A stretch of 23,015 nt of DNA from an uncultured Coriobacteriaceae bacterium (GCA_900552365.1 URZP01000014.1:1-23015); one strand, 5' to 3'. Shown: positions 1 to 7,775, counted from the stretch's first letter. Made by a program: numbers and translations. Notes: generated from the sequence alone by a model not told the origin.

Positions 1-104
1 GCTACAACCTTCATTGGGCATGGGCAAGCGGCATGCTTGCGGGCGTTTCCGCCGCCGATTCGCTTTTGGAACACCCATTCAATCCCGATCTCGGACGACA
101 CTGA
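1..104 (+). CDS. C-terminal end of a HI0933-like (BaiN/RdsA-type) FAD-binding oxidoreductase, partial
   Basis: The codon series starting at base 3 reads YNLHWAWASGMLAG and continues to a TGA at 102-104, giving 33 residues of a gene whose start lies before the window. The pattern YNL-x-WAW-x-SG-x-xAG is what I know as the extreme C-terminus of the HI0933-like flavoprotein family (aminoacetone oxidase/BaiN-type), where it closes over the FAD. The catalytic part is not visible, so the substrate cannot be given. The next gene, also a flavoprotein, starts 38 bases later on the same strand, so the two probably share a transcript. The call rests on a short motif and is moderately sure. Confidence 0.6.
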   Translation, partial: YNLHWAWASGMLAGVSAADSLLEHPFNPDLGRH

Positions 105-142
105 AATCTGTTGTTCCCCTCGATCAAGAACAGGATCAGAGC

Positions 143-1975
143 ATGATAGAAGCATCGAACATCAGCATGGCTTTGGAGGAAGGGGCGCCTGACAACCGCG
201 ATGGCTTGGTGGCCGCGGCAGCTCGCGCCCTAAGCGTCGAGCCCGATGACATCAGCGAGGTTGTGCTGCTCAAGCGCAGCGTTGACGCCCGCAAGCGCAA
301 GGACATCCACTTCGTGGTGACTCTTGGCATTGCGCTTGACGATGCGTCTCTCGAGCAGAAGATCCTAACAGGTGAGGCTCGCTATCCGTTCGGCACGAAG
401 GTGAAGGAGCATGTGCCCATCGAGCCCCTTCAAGCCCCCGACCTTTCCGAGAGTTACCCGGCATCGTATCGCCTGGCGAACACGCGCCCGGTGGTCGTCG
501 GCTTCGGCCCGGCGGGCATGTTCGCTGCGCTGTATCTGGCCGAGGCTGGTCTTCGCCCGGTCGTTATCGAGCGTGGCGGCTCCATCGAAGAGCGCATGGA
601 GGCTGTCGAGCGATTTGACAATGGCGGCCCGCTTGACACGACCACCAACATCCAATTCGGCGAAGGCGGTGCGGGAACGTTCTCGGACGGTAAGCTCACT
701 ACGGGAACGAAAAGCCCGCTTGTACGCCATGTTTTGCAGACGTTCGTCGATGTGGGCGCTCCGCCCGAGATCCTGTGGGAAGCAAAGCCCCATATCGGCA
801 CCGACAAGCTCGTCGATGTTGTTCGCGCCATCCGCACGCGCATCGAGAAGTTGGGCGGCGAGGTGCGTTTCCACACCAAACTGACCGGGCTTTCGGTGGA
901 AGGCGGCGTCCTTTCGTCCGCTTTGGTCGAAACCACCAAGCCCAACCCGGTCCCCGCGCCCGAGATCCCCGAGGAGCATCGTGTTCCCGGTTATAACGGC
1001 TCGCGTAGCATGCGTATCCCCACGCGTTATCTGATCCTCGCGTGCGGCCATTCGGCGCGCGATACGTTCGAAATGCTGAAGGACACCGGCTTCAACCTCG
1101 AGCAAAAGCCCTTCTCGATGGGTGTGCGCATCGAGCATCTTCAGTCTGTCGTGAACAAGGCTCAATACGGTCCCGCGGCGAAGAACCCGGCGCTCCCGGT
1201 TGCCGACTATAAGCTGGTCGAGCATCTGAAGGACGGCCGCAGTACCTACACGTTCTGCATGTGCCCGGGCGGAACGGTCGTGTGCGCAGCCAGCGAAGAG
1301 GACGGTGTCGTTGTGAACGGCATGAGCCGTTTCGCGCGCGACGGCAAGAACGCGAATTCCGCGCTGCTTGTCGGCGTTTCCCCTGACGATTTCCCTAGCG
1401 ACGACCCCCTGGCCGGCGTCGAGCTTCAGCGCCAGGTTGAGCGCGCCGCACAGCGGATCGTCGCCAAGGTAGGCGGTTCCAAGTTCCAGGCTCCGGCTCA
1501 AACTGTCGGCGACTTCCTTGCCGGCACGTCGGGAAATCCTTCCGCCACTGTCGAGCCTTCGTATGCTCGCGGCGTTGTGTGGTGCGACCTGCACGATTGC
1601 CTTCCTGAGTTCGTTTCCAAGACGATCGAGCAGGCGCTTGCCCCATTAGGGCGCAAGCTTCGCGGCTTCGACGATCCCGACGCGGTCATGACCGGTGTCG
1701 AGACGCGTAGCTCGTCCCCTGTGCGCATCGTGCGCGATGGCGCGGACCTTACCGCCCATCTTTCCGAGACGGGCGAGGATGAGTCGTTCTCGACGAACGT
1801 TTACCCGTGCGGTGAAGGCGCCGGTTATGCAGGCGGCATCATGAGCGCCGCAGTCGACGGCCTGCGCTGCGCTATGGCTCTTGTCGATCGCTTGGCCGAA
1901 GAGCTTCCCGAAGAAGAAGGCGAGGAGCCCGCTGACGTGTGGGATTCCTTTTGGACGAATTGCCCGGTGGATTAA
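143..1975 (+). CDS. NAD(P)/FAD-dependent dehydrogenase, COG2509 type
   Basis: A 610-residue flavoprotein. After an N-terminal domain of about 110 residues comes a Rossmann FAD-binding motif, VVVGFGPAG (G120-x-G122-x-x-G125), followed by an acidic strand end (VVIERG). FGEGGAGTFSDGKL, CMCPGGTVVCAASEE and the C-terminal YPCGEGAGYAGGIMSAAVDG are hallmarks of the uncharacterised FAD-dependent dehydrogenases grouped as COG2509. The family's physiological substrate is not established. It is probably cytoplasmic, with no signal peptide or membrane segment. The open frame extends upstream to base 14, but that part overlaps the preceding gene and is Arg-rich. The ATG at 143 (MIEASNISMAL), with AGGA at 131-134, fits the family N-terminus. 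The next gene starts 1 base after the stop, indicating an operon. Confidence 0.85.
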   Translation: MIEASNISMALEEGAPDNRDGLVAAAARALSVEPDDISEVVLLKRSVDARKRKDIHFVVTLGIALDDASLEQKILTGEARYPFGTKVKEHVPIEPLQAPDLSESYPASYRLANTRPVVVGFGPAGMFAALYLAEAGLRPVVIERGGSIEERMEAVERFDNGGPLDTTTNIQFGEGGAGTFSDGKLTTGTKSPLVRHVLQTFVDVGAPPEILWEAKPHIGTDKLVDVVRAIRTRIEKLGGEVRFHTKLTGLSVEGGVLSSALVETTKPNPVPAPEIPEEHRVPGYNGSRSMRIPTRYLILACGHSARDTFEMLKDTGFNLEQKPFSMGVRIEHLQSVVNKAQYGPAAKNPALPVADYKLVEHLKDGRSTYTFCMCPGGTVVCAASEEDGVVVNGMSRFARDGKNANSALLVGVSPDDFPSDDPLAGVELQRQVERAAQRIVAKVGGSKFQAPAQTVGDFLAGTSGNPSATVEPSYARGVVWCDLHDCLPEFVSKTIEQALAPLGRKLRGFDDPDAVMTGVETRSSSPVRIVRDGADLTAHLSETGEDESFSTNVYPCGEGAGYAGGIMSAAVDGLRCAMALVDRLAEELPEEEGEEPADVWDSFWTNCPVD

Positions 1976-1976
1976 C

Positions 1977-3569
1977 ATGGAAATCAATATGAACGAATCG
2001 TACGGCCGCGCCGACGACGTTAGGCGCGCGGCGCGTGCTCTCAGGCGCGGCGGTGTCGCGTTGTTTCCGACTGACACGGTTGCCGGCGTGGGCGTTGCCG
2101 TCGACTCCAGTGATTCGCCGAAGGTCTTGGCCGATCTGAAAGGGCGCCCCTCCGACAAGCCCATCGCTTGGCTGGTGGGAGGCCCTGTTGCCCTGGACGC
2201 TTACGGTGCCGCTGTTCCTGGGTACGCGCGTCGTATGGCGCAGAAGTGGTGGCCGGGCGGCCTGACGCTCATCGTCCATGCGTCGCCTGCGGTGCCGCGC
2301 GCTTTCTGCTCGAAAGAGGGGACCATCGGTTTGCGCATGCCCGATTGCGAAAGGGCGCTCGACCTGATTGCCAGGGCGGGATCCCCATTGGCAGCCACGT
2401 CGGCGAATCTGTCCGGTGAACCTTCCCCGCGTTGCGTCGCGGACGTTTCGGCGGTTATCCGCGATAAGGTTGATGCTATCGTGGGCGACGGTTCAGCGGC
2501 TGAAAGCGGCGTTGCTTCCACTGTCGTCGACTGCACGGGCGCTTACCCCGTCGTGGTAAGGGAAGGGGACATCACGTCTGCCGACATCGAGCGGCTTCTC
2601 CTTGCCGATGACTCGGTTTGCGAAACCAAGGACGTCTCCTTCGCTTCGGCGGACGGACTTTCGACCATCTCCGCACGCCTGTGGTTCCCTCCGGTCTGCG
2701 CTCCCGATTCGGGCGTCAAGCCCAGAGGCGTCGTACATATCGTTCATGGCATGGCGGAACACGTTCGCCGTTACGACGATTTTGCTCGCTACCTTGTTGG
2801 GCACGGGTTCGTCGTCTGCGGAAGCGACATGATCGGCCATGGTGAAAGCGCGGCTTCGAAAGAGGATCTGGGGCATATCCCGGTTCGTGCGGGGCGCAGC
2901 GCCTTGGTCGCCGACGTTCAGTCGCTGCGCGAGATCGTTTCGGCGCGTTACCCGGTCGACACCCCTTATCTCGTCTTCGGCCATTCCATGGGCAGCTTCA
3001 TCACACGCGCCTATATCGCAGAACACGGCGCCGGTCTTGCTGCTGCGGTTCTGTGCGGTACGGGAAATCCGGCTCCCGTTGCCTCTGCGGCGGGAAATTT
3101 CCTTTCACGCGCCATCGCCCGCGTGCGCGGCGAGCGTTATCGCAGCTCTCTGGTTGACAGCCTGGCGGCAGGCGGCTTCGGCAAGCAAATCCCTGATGCC
3201 CGCACGCCTCTTGACTGGCTCTCGGTGAACAGCGATAACGTGGACGCCTACCTAGCCGACGAGTACTGCGGCGCTATGTTCTCGGTGGGCGCGTACTCCA
3301 CGCTCACTGATCTCACGCGTTGGGTTGTTTCTCAAGAATGCGCGTCGCATGTCCCGAAAGATCTGCCTGTTTTGTTCATTGCGGGCGATCAAGACCCCGT
3401 CGGTGACTGCGGCCGGGGGGTTCACCAGGCAGCCGAGCTTTTGCGCAGCGCCGGCGTCGAGCGCGTGGACGAGCGCATTTTCGCGAACATGCGCCACGAG
3501 ATTCTGAACGAGACCGATCGCATGAATGTGTTCACCTTCGTATCTCAATGGATGGAGGCGCTTCTGTGA
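1977..3569 (+). CDS. tsaC: Fusion protein: TsaC/YrdC-type L-threonylcarbamoyladenylate synthase + alpha/beta hydrolase (monoacylglycerol lipase-like)
   Basis: A 530-residue two-domain protein. Residues 15-215 form a YrdC/TsaC domain: FPTDTVAG (30-37), LKGRPSDKP (54-62) and TSANLSG (141-147) match the KxR and SxN motifs of the enzyme that makes threonylcarbamoyl-AMP from threonine, bicarbonate and ATP for t6A37 in ANN-decoding tRNAs. From about 225 a complete alpha/beta hydrolase follows: HGMAEH (257-262), nucleophile elbow GHSMGS with S337, acid D473 (or D471) in AGDQDP, and H507 in MRHE. This resembles monoacylglycerol lipases/lysophospholipases. No stop or credible internal start with SD separates the halves. 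Start ATG 1977 has GGTGG 6 bases upstream; ATG 1989 is an alternative. The stop overlaps the glpK GTG. The hydrolase substrate is inferred from family and context only. Confidence 0.85.
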   Translation: MEINMNESYGRADDVRRAARALRRGGVALFPTDTVAGVGVAVDSSDSPKVLADLKGRPSDKPIAWLVGGPVALDAYGAAVPGYARRMAQKWWPGGLTLIVHASPAVPRAFCSKEGTIGLRMPDCERALDLIARAGSPLAATSANLSGEPSPRCVADVSAVIRDKVDAIVGDGSAAESGVASTVVDCTGAYPVVVREGDITSADIERLLLADDSVCETKDVSFASADGLSTISARLWFPPVCAPDSGVKPRGVVHIVHGMAEHVRRYDDFARYLVGHGFVVCGSDMIGHGESAASKEDLGHIPVRAGRSALVADVQSLREIVSARYPVDTPYLVFGHSMGSFITRAYIAEHGAGLAAAVLCGTGNPAPVASAAGNFLSRAIARVRGERYRSSLVDSLAAGGFGKQIPDARTPLDWLSVNSDNVDAYLADEYCGAMFSVGAYSTLTDLTRWVVSQECASHVPKDLPVLFIAGDQDPVGDCGRGVHQAAELLRSAGVERVDERIFANMRHEILNETDRMNVFTFVSQWMEALL

Positions 3570-5068
3570 AACGCAGCAAGTACATCGTTGCACTTGACGA
3601 GGGCACTACTTCGGCCCGCGCTGTTCTCATTGACTCGTCGGGTAAGATCGTGGGCATCGTGCAAAATCCGTTCCCGCAGTACTACCCGCGTCCGGGTTGG
3701 GTCGAGCATAACCCTCGCGAGATCCTGTCCGCCCAGCTTGGCGCCCTGACCGAGCTTCTGATCACTTACAATCTGGAAACGCCCGATATCGATAGCATCG
3801 GCATCGCGAACCAGCGTGAGACCACGGTTGTGTGGAACCGCGAGACGGGCGAGCCTGTTTATAACGCTATCGTGTGGCAATGCCGCCGCACGGCGCCCAT
3901 CGTCGAGACGCTTGCGGCCGATCCCGAGATCGCCCAGACGGTCAAGCAGAAGACGGGTCTCGTTCTTGACCCATACTTCTCGGCCAGCAAGGTGAAGTGG
4001 ATCCTTGACAACGTCGAGGGCGCGCGCGAGCTTGCCGAGCAGGGAAAGCTCGCATTTGGCACCATCGACTCCTGGTTGATTTGGACGCTCACGGGCGGTC
4101 GCGTGCATGCAACCGACGTCACGAATGCCAGCCGCACCATGCTGTTCAACATCCACGATATGTGCTGGGATCCGTGGCTGTGCGAGCTGTTCGGCGTGCC
4201 CATGAACATGCTGCCCGAGGTTCGCCATTCGTCTGCCGATTTCGGCAGAACATCCCATGCTGGCATCGTTTCCGGCGTGCCTATCTGCGGTGTTGCGGGC
4301 GACCAGCAGTCGGCTTTGTTCGGTCAGTGCTGCTTCGAGGCGGGTCAAGCCAAGAACACCTACGGAACGGGTTGCTTCCTTCTCATGCACACGGGCGAGG
4401 TCGCGCCTGTTTCTTCCCATGGCTTGGTCACCACCGTCGCCGCCAGCGCGCCTTCAACGCGTCATCCCGAGTACGCGCTCGAGGGCAGCGTGTTCATGGG
4501 CGGCGCTGTTCTTCAGTGGATGCGCGATGAGCTGGGGCTTATCTCCAACAGCGCCGAGTCCGAGTCGGTGGCGCAGTCCGTTCCCGACACGGCGGGCGTT
4601 TACTTGGTTCCCGCATTCACGGGTCTTGGCGCACCGTACTGGGACGCCGAAGCGCGTGGCGCGATCTACGGCTTGACGCGCGGAACGACCCGGGCCCATA
4701 TCGTGCGCGCGGGTTTGGAGTCGCTGGCTTACCAGATTCACGATCTCGCCGAGGCCATGAAGGCCGATGCCGGCGTGCCTCTGTCTGTGCTCAACGTTGA
4801 CGGCGGTGCTGCGGCGAACGATTTCCTGATGCAGTTCCAAAGCGACATCTTGTCCACTTCGCTGCGTCGCCCGGTCAACCCCGAGACCACCGCGCTTGGC
4901 GCTGCGTATCTTGCTGGTTTGTACACGGGTTTCTGGCAGTCGCTTGACCAGTTACGCAGCCTGCGCACGGGCGACACGGTTTACGATCCGAACATGGATC
5001 AGGGCGCCCGCGCTCAGTTGGTTGCCGGATGGCATGACGCCGTCGGCCGCACCCGTTCTTCTCGTTAG
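3566..5068 (+). CDS. glpK: Glycerol kinase
   Basis: This FGGY-family kinase of 500 residues (E. coli GlpK has about 502) phosphorylates glycerol with ATP to sn-glycerol-3-phosphate in the cytoplasm. Visible signatures are the N-terminal phosphate loop ALDEGTTSARA, NQRETTVVWNRETG, IVWQCRRTA, TYGTGCFLLMHTG, EGSVFMGGAVLQWMRD and the second FGGY signature GLTRGTTRAHIVRAGLESLAYQ. The GTG at 3566 is chosen over the in-frame ATG at 3548. TGGAGG (3553-3558) lies at proper distance before the GTG, and the protein then begins KRSKYIVALDEGTT as in the family. The GTG overlaps the TGA of the upstream fusion gene, implying translational coupling. No glpF or glpD is in the window. A terminator follows directly. 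Confidence 0.97.
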   Translation: MKRSKYIVALDEGTTSARAVLIDSSGKIVGIVQNPFPQYYPRPGWVEHNPREILSAQLGALTELLITYNLETPDIDSIGIANQRETTVVWNRETGEPVYNAIVWQCRRTAPIVETLAADPEIAQTVKQKTGLVLDPYFSASKVKWILDNVEGARELAEQGKLAFGTIDSWLIWTLTGGRVHATDVTNASRTMLFNIHDMCWDPWLCELFGVPMNMLPEVRHSSADFGRTSHAGIVSGVPICGVAGDQQSALFGQCCFEAGQAKNTYGTGCFLLMHTGEVAPVSSHGLVTTVAASAPSTRHPEYALEGSVFMGGAVLQWMRDELGLISNSAESESVAQSVPDTAGVYLVPAFTGLGAPYWDAEARGAIYGLTRGTTRAHIVRAGLESLAYQIHDLAEAMKADAGVPLSVLNVDGGAAANDFLMQFQSDILSTSLRRPVNPETTALGAAYLAGLYTGFWQSLDQLRSLRTGDTVYDPNMDQGARAQLVAGWHDAVGRTRSSR

Positions 5069-5077
5069 CCCTTCTTG

Positions 5078-5122
5078 CGCCGTGCGCTTATCCCGCCAGG
5101 GGATAGCCACGGCGTTTTTTTT
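5078..5122 (+). terminator. Rho-independent terminator after glpK
   Basis: GCCGTG (5079-5084) pairs with CACGGC (5108-5113) and TATCCC (5089-5094) with GGGATA (5100-5105), around a 5-base loop with a small internal bulge. Eight consecutive T follow at 5115-5122. It starts 10 bases after the glpK stop and marks the end of the first transcription unit. Confidence 0.88.
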
Positions 5123-5256
5123 CGCGAACGGCGTCGCCGCTTAACCTTTATAAGGCTGGCTTGGCAGCCGCGATGTAGCGGGTGCGCGGGTTTTTCTCGC
5201 GCCTGTGGCACAGCCGCCCGACGATGGGTTATTCTTTCGTTGTTCACGATCGTCAA

Positions 5257-5272
5257 TGCACGCGTGCGTGCA
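5257..5272. promoter_or_regulatory. 16-bp inverted repeat upstream of rpiB (operator candidate)
   Basis: TGCACGC (5257-5263) and GCGTGCA (5266-5272) are perfect 7-base arms around GT, ending 10 bases before the rpiB SD. An 8-bp palindrome, ACGATCGT, lies just upstream at 5246-5253. The 226-base glpK-rpiB gap otherwise holds the glpK terminator and no ORF I can support. I could not assign a convincing promoter there; TATTCT at 5230-5235 is a weak -10 candidate. Operator function is inference from position and symmetry. Confidence 0.35.
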
Positions 5273-5294
5273 CTTCGCCAAAAAGGAGCATGAC

Positions 5295-5732
5295 ATGAAA
5301 GTCAGCATCGCAAGCGATCACGCTGGTTTCGACGAGAAGCAGCTGCTGATCCCGTACCTTCAGGAACTTGGCTACGAGGTGATCGACCGCGGCCCCGAAT
5401 CCGCCGATCGCGTCGACTATCCCGATTACGCCGCTCTTGTGGCGAAGGACGTCGAGGATGACGAAGCCGAGCGCGGCGTTCTCATCTGCGGCACCGGCAT
5501 CGGCATGTCTCTTGCTGCCAACAAGTGCAAGGGCATCCGCGCCGCCAACGTCACCATGCCCGAGCTTGCTGCTCTGTGCCGTCAGCACAACGACGCGAAC
5601 GTCATCTGCATTTCCGGCCGCTTCGTCTCCGACGAGGACAACAAGAAAATCGTGAAGACCTTTCTCGAGACCGACTTCGAGGGCGGACGTCACGAGGGTC
5701 GCGTGAACAAGATCTCCGCTCTCGAGGCGTAG
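5295..5732 (+). CDS. rpiB: Ribose-5-phosphate isomerase B
   Basis: A 145-residue RpiB/LacAB-family sugar-phosphate isomerase (usual length about 150) interconverting ribose-5-phosphate and ribulose-5-phosphate in the non-oxidative pentose phosphate pathway. The N-terminus carries SDHAGF (residues 7-12), followed by CGTGIGMSLAANK with the probable catalytic C65, then the HNDANVICISGR block and EGGRHEGRVNKI at the end. The ATG at 5295 has AAGGAG (5283-5288) 6 bases upstream; an overlapping ATG at 5290 is in another frame and stops at once. glyA follows 83 bases downstream. This spacer holds a 6-bp stem, CAACGC (5767-5772) with GCGTTG (5780-5785), before the glyA SD. The order rpiB-glyA-atp also occurs in Firmicutes. 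Confidence 0.96.
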   Translation: MKVSIASDHAGFDEKQLLIPYLQELGYEVIDRGPESADRVDYPDYAALVAKDVEDDEAERGVLICGTGIGMSLAANKCKGIRAANVTMPELAALCRQHNDANVICISGRFVSDEDNKKIVKTFLETDFEGGRHEGRVNKISALEA

Positions 5733-5815
5733 GTCGCGCGGGCTTCCCGTTTCGATCATTCGTAGACAACGCGGCTACTGCGTTGGAAGTGGCAATCGTC
5801 AAAGGAGTCATTCGC

Positions 5816-7069
5816 ATGGCACTGCAGTACGTACCTCAAACCGATCCCGAGGTGGCAGACGCTCTTCGTCAAGAGCTCAACCGCCAGCGCGGCACCATCG
5901 AGCTCATCGCTTCCGAGAACATCGTTTCTCCGGCAGTGATGGAGGCTATGGGCAGCGTTCTTACCAATAAGTATGCCGAAGGCTATCCCGGCAAGCGCTA
6001 TTACGGCGGTTGCGAAAAGGTCGACATCGTCGAGAACCTGGCCATCGAGCGCGCCAAGGAGCTGTTCGGCGCCAAGTTCGCCAACGTTCAGCCCCACTCC
6101 GGCGCACAGGCAAATTATGCGGCCTACGCTGCGCTCATCAAGCCCGGTGACACCATTTTGGGCATGAGCCTGGATAACGGCGGCCACCTTACGCATGGTT
6201 CGCCCGCCAACTTCTCGGGCAAGCTGTACAACGTGGTTTCGTACGGCTTGGGTGAAGACGAGCGCATCGACTACGCCGACATCGAGGCCAAGTGCAAGGA
6301 ATATCAGCCTAAGCTCGTCGTTGCGGGCGCGTCTGCCTATCCTCGCGTCATCGATTTCGAGCGCATCGCCAAGATCGCGCACGACAACGGCGCTTATCTC
6401 GTCGTCGACATGGCCCACATCGCCGGTCTGGTTGCCACGGGTGCGCATCCCAGCCCCGTTCCTTACGCCGACATCACCACCACGACCACGCATAAAACCC
6501 TTCGCGGCCCGCGCGGCGGCCTGATCCTCACCAACGACGAGGCTTTGGCCAAGAAGGTGAATTCCGCTGTGTTCCCCGGCACGCAGGGCGGCCCGCTCAT
6601 GCACGTCATCGCTGCCAAGGCCGTGGCTTTCGGCGAGGCTCTCAAGCCCGAGTTCAAGACCTACATCGACAAGGTCGTCGAGAACTGCGCTGCTATGGGC
6701 GCCGGCATGATCGACGGCGGCCTTCGCCTGGTCACCGGCGGCACTGACAATCACCTGTGCTTGGTCGACCTCACTCCCGCCGATGTCACGGGCAAGGACG
6801 CCGAGAAGCTTCTTGAAAGCGTTGGATTGACGGTGAACAAGAACACCATCCCCAACGAGCAGCGTTCCCCGTTCGTTACCAGCGGCATTCGCGTCGGCAC
6901 CGCTGCCGGCACCACGCGCGGCCTTACCAAGGACGAGTTCCACACCGTTGGCCAATGCATCGCCAAGACTGTGTTCTCGGTTAACGACGAGGCTGCTCTT
7001 GCCGAGGTCAGGACCACGGTTCAGGCCATCATCGATGCGCATCCGCTGTATCCTGGCTACGATTACTAA
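5816..7069 (+). CDS. glyA: Serine hydroxymethyltransferase
   Basis: A 417-residue PLP-dependent SHMT (E. coli GlyA 417) converting serine and tetrahydrofolate to glycine and 5,10-methylene-THF, the main one-carbon entry. Visible landmarks are IELIASENIVSPAVMEAMGS near the N-terminus, NKYAEGYPGKRYYGGCE, the DMAHIAGLVATG stretch, and the TTTTTHKTLRGPRGG motif whose K227 should form the Schiff base with PLP. The C-terminus has RVGTAAGTTRG. ATG 5816 is preceded by AAAGGAG (5801-5807). The frame is open upstream through rpiB, but that stretch is a shadow of rpiB. The dCMP-deaminase-like gene follows 27 bases after the stop. Methylene-THF from GlyA feeds dTMP synthesis, so the pairing is metabolically sensible. 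Confidence 0.98.
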   Translation: MALQYVPQTDPEVADALRQELNRQRGTIELIASENIVSPAVMEAMGSVLTNKYAEGYPGKRYYGGCEKVDIVENLAIERAKELFGAKFANVQPHSGAQANYAAYAALIKPGDTILGMSLDNGGHLTHGSPANFSGKLYNVVSYGLGEDERIDYADIEAKCKEYQPKLVVAGASAYPRVIDFERIAKIAHDNGAYLVVDMAHIAGLVATGAHPSPVPYADITTTTTHKTLRGPRGGLILTNDEALAKKVNSAVFPGTQGGPLMHVIAAKAVAFGEALKPEFKTYIDKVVENCAAMGAGMIDGGLRLVTGGTDNHLCLVDLTPADVTGKDAEKLLESVGLTVNKNTIPNEQRSPFVTSGIRVGTAAGTTRGLTKDEFHTVGQCIAKTVFSVNDEAALAEVRTTVQAIIDAHPLYPGYDY

Positions 7070-7096
7070 GAAACGATCGCGACAGGGGGAGGGGCT

Positions 7097-7573
7097 ATGA
7101 CAGAGATCATCGACAGGCGCCCTTCGTGGGACGAGTACTTCATGACACTGGCGGACGAGGTGTGCACGCGAACCACGTGCACACGTCGCGCCGTCGGCGC
7201 CGTCATCGTTAAGGACCACCGCATCCTGTGCACGGGCTACAACGGCGTGCCCACGGGAATGCATCATTGCGTCGAAGTGGGCTGCCTGCGTGAGCAACTC
7301 GGCGTCCCCTCGGGGCAGCGGCAAGAGATCTGCCGAGGCCTTCATGCCGAGCAAAACGCCATCATCCAAGCTGCCCGTTATGGCGTCGATATTCGCGGTG
7401 CGTCCATCTACATCACCACGCAGCCGTGCGTGACGTGCGCGAAGATGCTCATCAATGCGGGAATCGCCGAGATCATCTTCAAAAATCCGTATCCCGACGA
7501 ACTTTCGATGTCGATGCTTGACGAAGCAGGAATGAAGCATCGCGTGTTCAAGCCGGCCGAAAAAGAAGAGTAA
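7097..7573 (+). CDS. Cytidine/deoxycytidylate deaminase family protein (dCMP deaminase)
   Basis: A 158-residue zinc deaminase. The zinc and catalytic motifs are present: HAE at 83-85 (H83 zinc ligand, E85 proton shuttle) and PCVTC at 110-114 (C111 and C114 zinc ligands). The N-terminal SWDEYFMTLADEV and TCTRRAVGAVIVKDHRIL match the dCMP deaminase/ComEB group, which makes dUMP from dCMP for thymidylate synthesis. The start ATG has a strong purine-rich SD (GGGGGAGGGG). It sits where Bacillus carries upp between glyA and the atp operon, so pyrimidine salvage remains the theme. The coding sequence contains a perfect 9-bp inverted repeat near its start (7160-7168 with 7176-7184). dCMP as substrate is family-based; other cytidine-type substrates cannot be excluded. 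Confidence 0.88.
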   Translation: MTEIIDRRPSWDEYFMTLADEVCTRTTCTRRAVGAVIVKDHRILCTGYNGVPTGMHHCVEVGCLREQLGVPSGQRQEICRGLHAEQNAIIQAARYGVDIRGASIYITTQPCVTCAKMLINAGIAEIIFKNPYPDELSMSMLDEAGMKHRVFKPAEKEE

Positions 7574-7598
7574 CCCCTGCTCAAACATTGGGTTGCGC

Positions 7599-7604
7599 TA
7601 TAAT
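7599..7604 (+). promoter_or_regulatory. Candidate -10 box of the ATP synthase operon (distal)
   Basis: TATAAT is a perfect sigma70-type -10 hexamer 26 bases after the deaminase stop. No good -35 is seen at 16-18 bases, and there is no extended TGn. If used, it gives a leader of about 165 bases before the AtpI-like gene. The rest of the 202-base gap (7574-7775) shows only a weak AACCC/GGGTT hairpin without a T-run and a second -10 candidate. Confidence 0.45.
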
Positions 7605-7717
7605 TGAACTAATATCGCGAGTAGTGTGCGATCGACCGTCGGGCGAATATGGGTACCGCTCGTGAAGAAATCGACTGCATTTGCTCTGTAAACGTTACGT
7701 GCCTGTTGTTTTTCGTT

Positions 7718-7723
7718 TATGAT
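7718..7723 (+). promoter_or_regulatory. Candidate -10 box of the ATP synthase operon (proximal)
   Basis: TATGAT matches the sigma70 -10 consensus at 5 of 6 bases. It lies 52 bases before the AtpI-like start, just downstream of an AT-rich TTGTTTTTCGTT stretch. The -35 at 17 bases (TTACGT, 7695-7700) is weak. It could act with or instead of the distal TATAAT. Confidence 0.4.
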
Positions 7724-7775
7724 ACGAAAGGCTTGTCATGAAACGTAGCAAGGCAATACAGGTGGAAAGCAGGTT

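Noticed and set aside
14..142. Upstream extension of the COG2509 dehydrogenase frame to base 14
   Set aside because: The extension overlaps the end of the preceding flavoprotein gene in another frame, is Arg-rich and unlike the family. The ATG at 143 has an SD and the expected N-terminus.
5154..5170. GGCTG/CAGCC small stem downstream of the glpK terminator as a second terminator
   Set aside because: Only 5 bp and no T-run follows directly. A strong terminator already lies just upstream.
5525..5815. Upstream extension of the glyA frame into rpiB
   Set aside because: Out-of-frame reading of rpiB. The ATG at 5816 has a good SD and gives the normal SHMT N-terminus and length.
5733..5815. rpiB-glyA spacer considered as a riboswitch (glycine or folate)
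   Set aside because: At 83 bases with only one 6-bp hairpin, it is too short and simple; no conserved riboswitch core was recognised.
5756..7588. 610-codon minus-strand open frame opposite glyA and the deaminase gene
   Set aside because: Codon-aligned shadow of two recognised genes that happen to share a frame. No independent signals.
7572..7594. AACCC/GGGTT pairing after the deaminase stop as a terminator
   Set aside because: A 5-bp stem with a 13-base loop and no T-tract is too weak to support.
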